Shown in pieces: positions 8,549 through 18,026 of a DNA stretch of 64,000 nucleotides. The position numbers were made by a program, and so were the translations under genes. The notes beneath the pieces were generated by a model. That model had not been told where the DNA came from. It made no database searches and saw only the letters and a list, made by a program, of their open reading frames with translations. Each line of letters starts with the position of its first letter. The stretch's first letter is position 1. The stretch comes from SMWD01 sp964629475 (GTDB taxonomy: Bacteria; Pseudomonadota; Gammaproteobacteria; Steroidobacterales; GCA-2729495): contig CAZVQW010000001.1 in the NCBI GenBank assembly GCA_964629475.1, positions 372,001-436,000 on the forward strand. Direction: 5' to 3'.

Positions 8549-9910
8549 CTAACGCTGCGCCTGAATATCGTATTTCTCGATCAGGTCATACAACGTCGGG
8601 CGCGTGATCCCGAGCATCTTGGCCGCACGCGAAATATTCCCGGCCGATGAAACCAACGCGCGCTTGATCGCCCGACTCTCCGCTCGGCGCCGGACTTCAC
8701 GAAGATTCAGATCCGGCCCTGCAATATCGACATCAGCCAGGCCGAGATCGGCAACAGTCACCTGCTTGCCCTCGGCCATAATCACGGCACCCTTGATCTT
8801 GTTTTCCATCTCCCGGACATTGCCGGGCCATGCATAATTCTGAATGGCGCTCTGGGCATCCTGACTAAATCCCTTGATTGGACGCCCCTGTTTCTCGGCC
8901 TCGTGCTCGAGTAATGTGCGCGCCAGAATGAGCCGGCAACCTTCGCGTTCACGCAACGGCGGGATGTTGATCGTGATCTCGCTCACGCGGTAATAAAGAT
9001 CTTCGCGAAACAGGCCTTCATCGATCGCAACTTTCGGATCGCGATTCGTTGCACAGACAACACGCACATCGACAGGTATCTCCTCGCGGCCGCCAACTCT
9101 TTCGATGACCCGCTCCTGAAGAAACCGCAATAACTTCGCCTGCAAAGCCATCGGCATATCGCCAATTTCGTCCAGAAACAACGTGCCGCCGTCAGCGAGC
9201 TCAACCTTGCCCTGTGTCTGTTTGGCGGCACCGGTGAACGCACCACGTTCATAGCCGAACAATTCACTTTCGAGCAGGTTTTCCGGTATCGCGGCACAGT
9301 TGATCGCGACAAACCGCTTGTCGGCTCTGGGGCTCAGAGAATGCAGCGCACGCGCCAACAATTCCTTGCCCGTACCGCTCTCACCCAATAGCAATGAAGT
9401 CGCGTTGGTTGGAGCGACTTTCTCGATGACTCGACACACCTGCAGCATCGCGTCACTGGCTGCGACGATACCATCCAGCGGAGATTCACCCTGGTGCCGT
9501 AATAAACGCTGATTTTCCTGCTCCAGTTCGAATATCTGGTAGGCCCGATTCACGATCAGCTGCAATGCCTCGGTTTCGACCGGTTTCTGATAGAAGTCAT
9601 AAGCGCCGAGCCCAACAGCCTTGACTGCATTTTCCTGATCGCCGTGACCGGTGACGACGATAACCTTGGTCGCAGGCACCAGCGCCAGAGTTTCCTCAAG
9701 GGTGGCAAGTCCTTCGCTGACACCCTCCGCATCCGGCGGCAAGCCGAGATCCTGCAACACGACCGGCGGTTCGTAGCGCCGCAGTTGCGCCAGCGCCGAC
9801 TCACGATCCTCGGCCACGAGTACCTCGTAATCTTCGAAGCACCAGCGCAGCTGGCTCTGCAACCCCGGGTCGTCTTCGACGACGAGCAATCTTTTTTGTA
9901 GTTCCGTCAC
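8549..9910 (-). CDS. prsR: PrsR-type sigma54-dependent response regulator
   Basis: A 453-residue NtrC-family activator. The receiver domain (~1-125) has Asp-Asp at 13-14, phospho-acceptor Asp54 in VVLQDLGLPP, and the conserved Lys in FYQKPVE. The AAA+ domain (~145-380) has Walker A GESGTGKE, the GAFTGA loop that contacts sigma54, and Walker B GTLFLDEIGD. The C-terminus is a Fis-type helix-turn-helix (GNISRAAKMLGITRPTLYDLI). The receiver layout and its pairing with PrsK match the PEP-CTERM-box response regulator of exosortase A systems. PrsR family members activate exopolysaccharide and PEP-CTERM genes from sigma54 promoters. The gene lies 69 bases downstream of prsK on the same strand. Confidence 0.9.
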   Translation of the reverse strand: MTELQKRLLVVEDDPGLQSQLRWCFEDYEVLVAEDRESALAQLRRYEPPVVLQDLGLPPDAEGVSEGLATLEETLALVPATKVIVVTGHGDQENAVKAVGLGAYDFYQKPVETEALQLIVNRAYQIFELEQENQRLLRHQGESPLDGIVAASDAMLQVCRVIEKVAPTNATSLLLGESGTGKELLARALHSLSPRADKRFVAINCAAIPENLLESELFGYERGAFTGAAKQTQGKVELADGGTLFLDEIGDMPMALQAKLLRFLQERVIERVGGREEIPVDVRVVCATNRDPKVAIDEGLFREDLYYRVSEITINIPPLREREGCRLILARTLLEHEAEKQGRPIKGFSQDAQSAIQNYAWPGNVREMENKIKGAVIMAEGKQVTVADLGLADVDIAGPDLNLREVRRRAESRAIKRALVSSAGNISRAAKMLGITRPTLYDLIEKYDIQAQR

Positions 9911-9979
9911 GCTTGCAGGTTACCCAACTTTTGATCGTTCCTGATAATGCCTTCTGACCGGCAAATCATAACACTGACC

Positions 9980-12106
9980 CTATTTCACGATCGGCAAGCG
10001 AATCATCACCACGGTGCCATGATCCGGTTCCGATTCGACCTCGAGACTGCCGCCTGAAGCGACGACAAATGTCCGTGCCTGGTAGGCACCGATACCCATG
10101 CCCTTGCTGCCCTTCGTACTGTCAAAAGGCCGGAATAATCGATTGCGAATAAAGTCTGCCGGCATACCGCAGCCATCGTCCTCGATACGGATGATCGCGG
10201 AACCTTTGACTCTGCCGAGGCGAATTACGACGCTACCGTCTGCCGACGTCGCCTCCTGCGCATTACGAATCAGGTGCGCAACGACAGCGGTAAATCGCTC
10301 CCGGTCTATACTGGCCGCAAGGCCTGTGCCCTCATTTTCGAATTGCGGCTCCGGTTTACGGTTTTCTGCATTTTCAATCGCCTCGACCAGCGCATCGCTC
10401 AGTACAGCCCGCTCGGTCGGCCCCGTAGTGTCGCCGCTCTGCAACTGCCGCAACAACTTGTTCATCCGCGCGACTGAATTCTCGATGGTCGCCATCGCGT
10501 CCTCGAAGAAGGCCGGGTTGTCTTTATGCTTGGCCGCGTTCTTGACCATCAGCGACTGCTGCGCAATCAGGTTCTTCAAATCGTGCATGACGAATGCCGT
10601 CAGGCGATTAAAAGCCTCAAACTGCTGTGCTTCGGCAAGCTGCTTATCGCCCTCGTACTGTGCGAGATGAGCCGCGACCTGGCGGCCGGACGTTCTGAGC
10701 AGATCGATCTCTTCGTACGTCAATCGGAATGCGGAGCTGGACTGGAACAACACGATGAAGCCGAGCAGTTCCTCGTTACTGATCAGAGGTACAACGAGCA
10801 AAGCATCCGGAAGTTGCTCTGTCCACGAGGGACGACGGAGCCCGTCATACAACTCAGGATCGCGATCGAGTTCCGCTGTATCGAGTATCCACTGCCGGTC
10901 GCACATAAAACGAAGTGCCGGATCACCGCTCTGCACTTCCCGGTCCGGCCACATCCGGGTATTCCAGGTTGCCGTGCAACGATACGATTGCTGGTCAGTG
11001 GCCCGCCACCACAACAGTCCTGCCGGCGCACCGACGATCTGCGCGACCGCCTTGATCGAGCGTTCCGGCAACGGCAACAGCTGCTCAGGAGAGGCCAGCG
11101 TATCGATCAGCCGCAGCCATTCCTCACGGTAATCAAACCGGAAGGGCAGGAAGTGCTTACTGACAAAGACACGCAGTCGGGCGCTCAGATTCTCCGAGTA
11201 CATCAAAACAGCGATCGGGGCACCCACTAATGCGAGCAACAGTCCCGCCAGCGGCTGCAGGTTCGAATCGTGCATGGTATGGGTCAACGGTGTCAGGGCC
11301 AGCACAATGATCAGCACGACGAGCATCGGCAGGAGGCGCGGCAAATACGCTCGCGCCTGCGGCGAAACGAAGATTTCCAGTGACCATTGCGGACGCCGCC
11401 ACACGGCATAGAGAAGGATAAGGGCGGCACTGCTGACCGCAACGATACGCAGGACAAGCAGGGCCACCGGCGCCGACCCGGCCAGCGTTGCTACGCCGAG
11501 TAACAGGGCTTGCGAACCACCGATTACCCCACCCGCCGCGACAATAGAATGCAGCGTTACCGTGTTCTCGACCGGTGCATCGCGATTCAACTGTGCCGAC
11601 AGGCCGAAACACATCAGCGCAACGCTGAAGACGATGCCGTAGTAGTAACTCCGCGTCGGTGCAGTGTCGCCACCCAGGAACACAACCCATGTCACGAGTG
11701 ATCCCGACAACACCACCATACCCCAGAACAGGTACAGACTACGACGAACGGTCTCGGGCATCGATTGCCGGTAGGGTCCGCGTAATAAACGATAGAGCAG
11801 CACAAACCAGGTCAGCATGAAAATTATTTCGGCAATAAAGCTAACCGAATCGAGGCTATAGGCAGCGCTATTGTCAACCGCCTGGACGGCCATCAGGGCA
11901 AAGTAGACGGACCAGGCGATACCACCGATGGCCACGGCAAGCATATGCCGACGCAGCAACCCACCACTACGCAGCAATAACCCAATACAGAGCAACGCAT
12001 ATGCCAATGCGCTTGCGCCGTACCAGATCACAGGATTACCCAGCCACTCTGTCACGTCGATCCGTCCAGGCAGTTGCGACCAGCATCGCACACCCGCACT
12101 ACACAC
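9980..12106 (-). CDS. prsK: PrsK-type membrane sensor histidine kinase
   Basis: A 708-residue protein with the PrsK plan: about eight hydrophobic segments in residues ~20-300, a GAF-like sensor region (~330-470), and a kinase core. The phosphorylation motif is VMHDLKNL with His508. N, G1 and G2 boxes follow (HLIRNAQEA, EDDGCGMP, GSKGMGIGAY). It would autophosphorylate and pass the phosphate to PrsR to switch on the exopolysaccharide genes. The first ~17 residues (MCSAGVRCWSQL...) look unlike a membrane protein start. A GTG at 12055, giving VTEWLGNP at the N-terminus, is a plausible alternative. It is immediately upstream of prsR. Confidence 0.9.
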   Translation of the reverse strand: MCSAGVRCWSQLPGRIDVTEWLGNPVIWYGASALAYALLCIGLLLRSGGLLRRHMLAVAIGGIAWSVYFALMAVQAVDNSAAYSLDSVSFIAEIIFMLTWFVLLYRLLRGPYRQSMPETVRRSLYLFWGMVVLSGSLVTWVVFLGGDTAPTRSYYYGIVFSVALMCFGLSAQLNRDAPVENTVTLHSIVAAGGVIGGSQALLLGVATLAGSAPVALLVLRIVAVSSAALILLYAVWRRPQWSLEIFVSPQARAYLPRLLPMLVVLIIVLALTPLTHTMHDSNLQPLAGLLLALVGAPIAVLMYSENLSARLRVFVSKHFLPFRFDYREEWLRLIDTLASPEQLLPLPERSIKAVAQIVGAPAGLLWWRATDQQSYRCTATWNTRMWPDREVQSGDPALRFMCDRQWILDTAELDRDPELYDGLRRPSWTEQLPDALLVVPLISNEELLGFIVLFQSSSAFRLTYEEIDLLRTSGRQVAAHLAQYEGDKQLAEAQQFEAFNRLTAFVMHDLKNLIAQQSLMVKNAAKHKDNPAFFEDAMATIENSVARMNKLLRQLQSGDTTGPTERAVLSDALVEAIENAENRKPEPQFENEGTGLAASIDRERFTAVVAHLIRNAQEATSADGSVVIRLGRVKGSAIIRIEDDGCGMPADFIRNRLFRPFDSTKGSKGMGIGAYQARTFVVASGGSLEVESEPDHGTVVMIRLPIVK

Positions 12107-12229
12107 CCCGAAAAACCAGCAAGCCGAGATATTAATTCATTTATAAATAAATAGTTAGGGTTAACTTCTCATATGGACACGCGGAAAAAAACCGGTTGCC
12201 GGGGGTGCCGATTCGGGCCAGCCCAAAAT

Positions 12230-12258
12230 GAAATAACCCGCACGAGGCGGGTTATTTC
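12230..12258 (-). terminator. Rho-independent terminator of the tRNA-Ala/tRNA-Glu transcript
   Basis: GAAATAACCCG and CGGGTTATTTC form a near-perfect hairpin with a short loop. On the minus strand it is followed by CATTTT. It lies 5 bases past the end of tRNA-Glu and ahead of the same-strand prsK gene, so it should end the tRNA transcript. Confidence 0.75.
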
Positions 12259-12263
12259 TGATA

Positions 12264-12339
12264 TGGCGTCCCCAAGGGGGTTCGAACCCCTGTTGCCGCC
12301 GTGAAAGGGCGGAGTCCTGGACCACTAGACGATGGGGAC
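12264..12339 (-). tRNA. tRNA-Glu (TTC)
   Basis: Read on the minus strand it folds as a 76-base cloverleaf with an encoded CCA end. The acceptor stem is GTCCCCA/TGGGGAC. The anticodon loop CTTTCAC between CCGCC and GGCGG gives anticodon TTC (plus-strand complement at 12303-12305). The T arm is AGGGG-TTCGAAC-CCCCT. It lies 27 bases after tRNA-Ala in the same transcript and just downstream of the gltX locus that encodes its synthetase. Confidence 0.95.
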
Positions 12340-12366
12340 AATTTCCGGTTCTGAGCTGGCTGAAAC

Positions 12367-12442
<76 letters not shown>

Positions 12443-12457
12443 AAGAACAGCGGCGAG

Positions 12458-12486
12458 ACTCTACGCGAGGCCCGAAAGGCTGTCAA
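12458..12486 (-). promoter_or_regulatory. Sigma70 promoter of the tRNA-Ala/tRNA-Glu operon
   Basis: On the minus strand a consensus -35 TTGACA (12481-12486) is followed after exactly 17 bases by TAGAGT (12458-12463). A GC-rich discriminator then leads to the tRNA-Ala 5' end 16 bases further on. This is the expected arrangement for a stable RNA promoter under stringent control. Confidence 0.8.
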
Positions 12487-12550
12487 GAATGCCACCGGCG
12501 GCTGATCGGTGCATCGATCAACACCGTGCAATTGCTTTCGTGCAACCCGA

Positions 12551-13969
12551 TTAACGACCCGCAGCGGCGATTCGTTCGTCGATGACAGCCAGCGCCACAT
12601 CGATTCTGTTCAGGCACCGCTCCCGACCGATCAGTGCCATCGTCACGTCGATCGGCGGTGACACGCCACCGCCGGTCACCGCGACCCTCAGAGGCTGACC
12701 GAGCTTGCCGAAGCCGAGTTCATGACGGTCAGCCACCGACTGGATGGTGTTCTGAATGGCATCCGCTGCCCAAGTCTCAATGCTGGCGAGCGACTCACGA
12801 ATGTCGGCCAACGGCTGACGTACGACGGGACGCAGGTGTTTCTTTGCCGCCTTCGGTTCGATGGCGGCGAAGTCGTGAAAGACCCAGACACTGCTCTCGG
12901 CAAGTTCCTGCAGCGTTGCGGCCCGTTCGTGAAATGCATCGACGACGGCCGACAACGGTGGTCCATCGGCAGTGTCAATGTCCATATGGTCATATTGCTC
13001 CGCGAGACCCGCGACCAATTCATCAGCCCCGGCCTGCAGAATGTACTGCTGATTCAACCACGTCAGTTTTTCGGCACTGAATCTCGATGCAGAAGCGTTA
13101 ACGTCTTCCAGCCTGAACAAGTCGATCATCTCCGCACGCGAGAAGATTTCCTGATCCCCATGCGACCAGCCCAGTCGAACGAGATAGTTCAGCACGGCAT
13201 CCGGAAGATAACCGTGTTCGCGGTACTCAAGCACATTGACTGCGCCGTGGCGCTTGGACAGGCGCGCGCCATCCTCACCGAGAATCATCGGCAAATGCGC
13301 ATAAGCCGGCCGTTCGAAACCTAGTGCGGCAATCATATGGACATGCCGTGCCGTATTATTCAGGTGATCGTCGCCGCGGATGACGTGCGTAATATCCATA
13401 TCGGCATCATCGACGACGACGCTGAAATGGTAAGTCGGCGTGCCGTCGCCACGCATGATGACAAGATCGTCGAGATCGGCATTGGCGTAGACGACGCGGC
13501 CACGCACCGCATCATCGATGACGACTTCGCCCGTCGACGGCGTTTTGAAGCGGATAACCGGCGATATGCCCTCCTCAGGCTCCATTCGCTGCCGGCAGCG
13601 ACCGTCGTAACGCGGGTTCTCGCCGGCGGCAACCTGTGCAGTGCGCATCGCATCCAGTTCATCCGATGAACAATAACAATGGTAGGCATCGCCCTGCGCC
13701 AGCAACCGGTCGGCTAACTCACGATACAGAGCTAACCGCTCGGTCTGATAATACGGCCCCTCATCCCAGTCCAGACCAACCCACGCCATACCCTCGAGAA
13801 TCGCGTCGATTGATTCCTGCGTCGAGCGCTCGTGATCCGTGTCCTCGATCCTGAGCACGAACTGCCCCCCGTGATGCCGCGCAAACAGCCAGGAAAACAG
13901 CGCCGTGCGGACGCCGCCGATATGCAAGAAGCCTGTGGGGCTCGGGGCGAATCTTGTCTTGACCTTCAT
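12551..13969 (-). CDS. gltX: Glutamyl-tRNA synthetase
   Basis: A 472-residue class Ic aminoacyl-tRNA synthetase that charges tRNA-Glu. The start is placed at MKVKTRFAPSPTG. The open frame extends 51 codons further upstream but that stretch has no family similarity. The HIGH motif is PSPTGFLHIGG and the KMSKS equivalent is ARLSKRHGAV. ALFSWLFARHHGG and RIEDTDHERS are further catalytic-fold blocks. Length matches bacterial GltX (~470). It is followed on the same strand by its cognate tRNA-Glu after tRNA-Ala, though those have their own promoter. Confidence 0.95.
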   Translation of the reverse strand: MKVKTRFAPSPTGFLHIGGVRTALFSWLFARHHGGQFVLRIEDTDHERSTQESIDAILEGMAWVGLDWDEGPYYQTERLALYRELADRLLAQGDAYHCYCSSDELDAMRTAQVAAGENPRYDGRCRQRMEPEEGISPVIRFKTPSTGEVVIDDAVRGRVVYANADLDDLVIMRGDGTPTYHFSVVVDDADMDITHVIRGDDHLNNTARHVHMIAALGFERPAYAHLPMILGEDGARLSKRHGAVNVLEYREHGYLPDAVLNYLVRLGWSHGDQEIFSRAEMIDLFRLEDVNASASRFSAEKLTWLNQQYILQAGADELVAGLAEQYDHMDIDTADGPPLSAVVDAFHERAATLQELAESSVWVFHDFAAIEPKAAKKHLRPVVRQPLADIRESLASIETWAADAIQNTIQSVADRHELGFGKLGQPLRVAVTGGGVSPPIDVTMALIGRERCLNRIDVALAVIDERIAAAGR

Positions 13970-14105
13970 CGTCTTGTTGATTTCGTAAAAATTATTTATT
14001 GAGAAGGAAGGCGATTCTAACGCAAACTCCCGACAGACAAACGACCAATCTCGGGGTAACTGCGGACCGATTGGCACCCGTGTCAATTGTTGGCACACTC
14101 GGCAG

Positions 14106-14795
14106 ATGCCACAACCGCCCACCCTCGATGCTCTGAAAAGCCTGATACCGGGTAAGGCTCAGGTCGTGTTGTCGGCACAGGCACCAACCGACGAGAACCG
14201 TGTCCCGGCTACCGAAATGGCGGCGATGACGGCGATGAAGCCCGACCGGCGCAAAGAATTCATTCATGGCAGAACCTGTGCACGCACTGCACTATCCGCT
14301 CTGGGCTGGCCCGATCAGGCGATTCCGGTCGGCGCCAGCCGTGAACCCGTCTGGCCCGACGGTATCGTTGGCAGCATCAGCCATTGCGGACATGTGGCGG
14401 CGGCCGCTGCGGCACGTTGCGATGACTTCGACGGACTTGGCATCGACCTGGAAACGGCCGAACCGCTCGATGCCGCCACCCTGAATCTGATCTGTCGCGC
14501 CGCCGAAAGATCCTGGCTGGAGGACACGGACGATCCGCTGCATTTCGCCAAACTGATATTCAGCGCCAAGGAAAGTATCTTCAAGTGCGTCTGGCCGACG
14601 ATCGGGCAGTTTATAGATTTCCAGGATATCGGTATTCGCGTTGATACCGGCGCAGGTGTTTTCACACCGGTCGCATGGGTCGACGATCTCCCTGACCCTG
14701 TTCTCCAGCGCATTACAGGTCGCTATCTGCTGCACGATGGATGGATCATGACGAGCGCCTGCCTGTCACGGCACATCGCCGGGTCGGGCTCGTAA
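14106..14795 (+). CDS. 4'-phosphopantetheinyl transferase (EntD-like)
   Basis: A 229-residue Sfp/EntD-family enzyme that moves the phosphopantetheine arm from CoA to a Ser of a carrier protein. The magnesium-binding motif is GIDLE (Asp114, Glu116), and the second motif is FSAKESIFKC (Lys155, Glu156). GRTCARTAL and VGSISHCGHV are the CoA-contacting blocks of the EntD subgroup. It starts divergently from gltX, and its stop is only 12 bases from the end of the convergent tRNA-Val. An acyl carrier protein gene of the polysaccharide island (43937-44185) is a plausible client, as is fatty-acid ACP. This link is inference. Confidence 0.9.
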   Translation: MPQPPTLDALKSLIPGKAQVVLSAQAPTDENRVPATEMAAMTAMKPDRRKEFIHGRTCARTALSALGWPDQAIPVGASREPVWPDGIVGSISHCGHVAAAAAARCDDFDGLGIDLETAEPLDAATLNLICRAAERSWLEDTDDPLHFAKLIFSAKESIFKCVWPTIGQFIDFQDIGIRVDTGAGVFTPVAWVDDLPDPVLQRITGRYLLHDGWIMTSACLSRHIAGSGS

Positions 14796-14807
14796 GATGC
14801 GGGAAAA

Positions 14808-14883
14808 TGGTGGGCGATACTGGGATCGAACCAGTGACCTCTGCAATGTGACTGCAGCGCTCTCCCAGCTGAGCTAATCGCCC
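14808..14883 (-). tRNA. tRNA-Val (CAC)
   Basis: A 76-base cloverleaf on the minus strand with encoded CCA. The acceptor stem is GGGCGAT/ATCGCCC. The anticodon stem CTGCA/TGCAG surrounds loop GTCACAT, whose central triplet CAC reads GTG valine codons. The T arm is ACTGG-TTCGATC-CCAGT. Confidence 0.93.
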
Positions 14884-14897
14884 CGGAAGACGGCGAG

Positions 14898-14925
14898 ATC
14901 ATACACAAGGCGCGGGTTCACGCAA
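14898..14925 (-). promoter_or_regulatory. Candidate promoter of tRNA-Val
   Basis: On the minus strand TTGCGT (14920-14925) and TATGAT (14898-14903) are separated by 16 bases, with a GC-rich stretch before the tRNA start 15 bases downstream. The -10 is 5 of 6 and the -35 is 4 of 6 against consensus. Confidence 0.55.
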
Positions 14926-15093
14926 AGCGGTACCCGGAACATCGAACTACAGCAACAAATTCTCGTTACTCTTCCGCTACTTATGTGACATAATTACGGA
15001 ACTGGTTTCATGAATTTTCGGCCTGAATGTAATAGCATCCATAGTACGTCAGCCTGATCGTCGCCATAAAACAGAAAACCAAGCAAAAACATT

Positions 15094-16374
15094 ATGTACG
15101 AAAAATATTTCGGCCTTGAGTGCAGGCCATTCGATATCTCGCCGGACCCGAAATTCCTGTTTATGACCGAACAGCATTCCCGCGCTGTCGCCAATATCAA
15201 ATTTGCCCTGATGAACCGGGACAGCTTTGTCATCATTACCGGCGAGATCGGTATCGGCAAGACGACCGTTTTGAACGCGGTACTGGAGGAACTGGGGCCG
15301 GAGTATGTCACAGCGAAGCTGACCCACACGACCCTGACACATATCGAACTACTGCAGGCTTTGCTGTCCGAGTTCGACATGCCCAACTATTCGAAGAAGA
15401 AGGTCCTGCTGCTCGATACGCTACGGGACTTTTTTCTGCAGCAAAACCGGCAAGGCAAGCATATCGTCATTGTCGTGGATGAGGCGCAGAACCTGAGTGC
15501 TCCGGCGCTGGAAGAGCTCAGACTGCTGTCATGTATCGACACCGCCGACCGCAAGATTGTATCCATCGTACTGACCGGCCAGCGCGGCCTGGATGATGTC
15601 GTCGATTCTCCGGGACTGAGACAACTGCGTCAACGCGCACGCCTGCGTCAGCGTCTCGAAGCGCTCAGCGAGGAAGATACCGTCGATTACATACGACATC
15701 GACTGGCTGTGGCCGGCGGCGATATCGACAAAATATTTACAGAGGAAGCGCTAGCGGAGGTTCACCGCCTCGCATTTGGCATACCACGGCTCATCAACAC
15801 CCTGTGCGATACAGCCCTGATGTCATGCATGGTCGAAGAAAACGACAAGGTCACCCTGGAATGTATTGACACAGTCGTACAAGAGCTGCGCTGGCAATGG
15901 TTCGAAGACCGCGACCAGGAAAAACTGCGGCCGAAGATCGACGCTGAATTCGAATCCGAAACTGACGGTAATTCAGTGTCCCTGACTGTTTTTCGGGCCG
16001 GTCAGTTCGTGGAACAGACCGTTGCAGACCATTTCCCGTTCGTCATCGGCCGCAGTAACGCAAATGACCTGGTCATTATCGATAAGGAAGTCAGCCGGCG
16101 ACATGCCCTGATCGATTGCATCAGCGGCATTTACGTCATTGAAGACCTGAACAGCAAGAACGGGACGCTGGTTAACAGGAAAAAACGCTCGCGAGCCCTG
16201 CTCAGGCCCGGTGACACGATCACGCTCGGTCAGCTCGACGTAGCGTTTAACCCGGTCGGCCACTCGGGTAAAGAATCCGATGACAAGCATGCGGAAACCA
16301 TCGTCATTGAATCCGGGGCGGACGGGAATCGCCCGGAAGACCCGACCGGAACACAGCGGAAAATTTCTGCCTGA
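15094..16374 (+). CDS. XrtA-associated AAA ATPase (ExeA/GspA-like) fused to FHA domain
   Basis: A 426-residue protein. It opens MYEKYFGLECRPFDISPDP, the typical start of the exosortase-A-associated ATPase family related to ExeA. Walker A is GEIGIGKTT (50-58) and Walker B is IVIVVDEAQNL (~124-134), with arginine-rich sensor regions (LRQLRQRARLRQRLE) after it. Residues ~315-400 form an FHA domain (VIGRSNANDLVI, VSRRHALID, DLNSKNGTLV). Family members without this extension are ~270-350 residues, so the FHA part is an addition. The likely role is energising or regulating the export machinery at the inner membrane. It is convergent with the initiating sugar-phosphate transferase gene. Confidence 0.87.
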   Translation: MYEKYFGLECRPFDISPDPKFLFMTEQHSRAVANIKFALMNRDSFVIITGEIGIGKTTVLNAVLEELGPEYVTAKLTHTTLTHIELLQALLSEFDMPNYSKKKVLLLDTLRDFFLQQNRQGKHIVIVVDEAQNLSAPALEELRLLSCIDTADRKIVSIVLTGQRGLDDVVDSPGLRQLRQRARLRQRLEALSEEDTVDYIRHRLAVAGGDIDKIFTEEALAEVHRLAFGIPRLINTLCDTALMSCMVEENDKVTLECIDTVVQELRWQWFEDRDQEKLRPKIDAEFESETDGNSVSLTVFRAGQFVEQTVADHFPFVIGRSNANDLVIIDKEVSRRHALIDCISGIYVIEDLNSKNGTLVNRKKRSRALLRPGDTITLGQLDVAFNPVGHSGKESDDKHAETIVIESGADGNRPEDPTGTQRKISA

Positions 16375-16401
16375 ACTACTCCGCATCGAGAGACAATCAA
16401 G

Positions 16402-17895
16402 CTATGCGGCATCCTGCTTGCGTTTCTCGAACAGCTTGGCGTGCTTCTCTGCATTATCGTCCGGCTCGTCCGTATTCGGGCCCGACATGCTCGTGGCCTT
16501 ACCCCAAAGTACGACTTCCAGAGTCTGTAGCAGAACAAAAATATCGAAGGTGATGTCCGCGTTCTTAATATAGTACAAGTCGTACTTCAGCTTCTCACGA
16601 GCATCGAGCACTGATGATCCGTAAGGGAAATTCAATTGGGCCCAACCCGTAATACCGGGGCGAACACAATGGCGATAATCGTACATGGGTATCGCTGCAG
16701 ACAGCTGATCGACAAACTCCGGGCGCTCCGGGCGCGGACCGACGATACTCATGTCACCCTTCAATACATTCAGAATCTGCACAAGTTCATCAATGCGAAA
16801 ACGCCTGATAAACCGCCCGGTTCGCGTCACTCGATCATCATCATGGCCGGACGCCCATCGTGCACCTGTATCACGTTCAGCATCGACCACCATGCTTCTG
16901 AACTTCAACAAGGCAAAGTTATTGTGATTGCGTCCTACCCGATCCTGTCGATACAGGATTGGCGCGCCGAACCCATCTTCGATCCAGATACCAAGTATCA
17001 CACACAGGAAAACCGGTGACATAAGCGTTAACAGGAAGATGCTGATGGATAAGTCAAAAAACCGCTTCAGACTACGGCGCAACGGGTTCGCATGGCGACT
17101 GGCTTCGTAGATGAACCATCCTGGATACATCACACTCAAATCGATTTTCTCGAGCTCCTGCTCCAGAAATTGGACGATACCCGTAATCTGCGTACCGTGA
17201 AATTTTTGCTCGAGCAGGATCTGGGCAGGGAACGCTCCTCTTCGTTCATCGAGGGCGATGACAATCTCATTGATCAATGTCTTTTCCACCGCTTCTTCGA
17301 GCGAAGAAAACAAAGGGCTAAAACCGGATTGCTCCGCATACTCCCTTTCTACCGGGCTGCCGGGAACAAATCCGACAATTTCGAAACGTCTTTTGTCGGA
17401 GCTCCGCCGTAATGCGCCAATACGAGCTGCCGTCTGCCCGGAACCGAGAACAAGTACGCGACGTCGTACCGGATTAATATCAAAAAACTTCAGCAGGTAC
17501 AGGCGCGATAGCGGGAGAATCAGGAAACTGATAAGCGCCGCACCGATTAATATACCGCGACCAGTTGCCTGACTGGGAAACAGATAGAAATACAGAATAT
17601 CGGCCAGGGCTCCCAAACAAACAGCAACGATGATCCTGGCCAGCATCGCTCGGAAATGCGGCCGCTGACGCGCCCGATACATACCAACGCTGATCATGCC
17701 TATGATGACCCAGAACGCAAAACTGGCCGCCCGCGGCAATATCGGACCCATGAATTGGGCGGCCTCTTCCAGCTGAAAGCCGAATCGGATCATCGTGCTC
17801 AGACAAAAAGCACTGGCGACGATGAAAAAATCAGCCGCAAGCAATACCCAAAGCGGGAAATTGATCGCTGCCGATAATCGACCGGAGAACTTCAC
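16402..17895 (-). CDS. Initiating undecaprenyl-phosphate sugar-phosphate transferase (EpsB/WbaP-like, XrtA-associated)
   Basis: A 497-residue polyprenyl glycosylphosphotransferase that puts the first sugar phosphate on undecaprenyl phosphate. There are four to five hydrophobic segments in the first ~135 residues, then a Rossmann-like domain (VLVLGSGQTAARIG). The C-terminal sugar transferase domain (from ~270) has KRFFDLSISI, YRQDRVGRN, LLKFRSMVVDAE, RRFRIDELVQ, VGPRPERPEFV and RPGITGWAQ, all catalytic-fold motifs. It fits the exosortase-A-associated family of sugar transferases. It lies alone on the minus strand 283 bases downstream of the FemAB-like gene, with a candidate operator in that gap. 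Confidence 0.9.
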   Translation of the reverse strand: MKFSGRLSAAINFPLWVLLAADFFIVASAFCLSTMIRFGFQLEEAAQFMGPILPRAASFAFWVIIGMISVGMYRARQRPHFRAMLARIIVAVCLGALADILYFYLFPSQATGRGILIGAALISFLILPLSRLYLLKFFDINPVRRRVLVLGSGQTAARIGALRRSSDKRRFEIVGFVPGSPVEREYAEQSGFSPLFSSLEEAVEKTLINEIVIALDERRGAFPAQILLEQKFHGTQITGIVQFLEQELEKIDLSVMYPGWFIYEASRHANPLRRSLKRFFDLSISIFLLTLMSPVFLCVILGIWIEDGFGAPILYRQDRVGRNHNNFALLKFRSMVVDAERDTGARWASGHDDDRVTRTGRFIRRFRIDELVQILNVLKGDMSIVGPRPERPEFVDQLSAAIPMYDYRHCVRPGITGWAQLNFPYGSSVLDAREKLKYDLYYIKNADITFDIFVLLQTLEVVLWGKATSMSGPNTDEPDDNAEKHAKLFEKRKQDAA

Positions 17896-18026
17896 AGTGC
17901 TCCCCGGGCCGACTTATTGTTGTTAATTCTTTTAATATTATCTATCAACGGCTTGAGCTCGATTTAGCACAGTAATGCCAATCATTCCATCACCCTGATT
18001 CGACTCTGCAGAAAATTGGTCGAATT

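Noticed and set aside
14808..14883. Reading the tRNA-Val as the GAC isoacceptor
   Set aside because: The anticodon loop GTCACAT between CTGCA and TGCAG gives CAC when aligned from position 32.
17963..17980. TGGCATTACTGTGCT on the minus strand, first read as a sigma54 promoter for the initiating transferase
   Set aside because: GG and GC are separated by 9 bases, not the strictly required 10.
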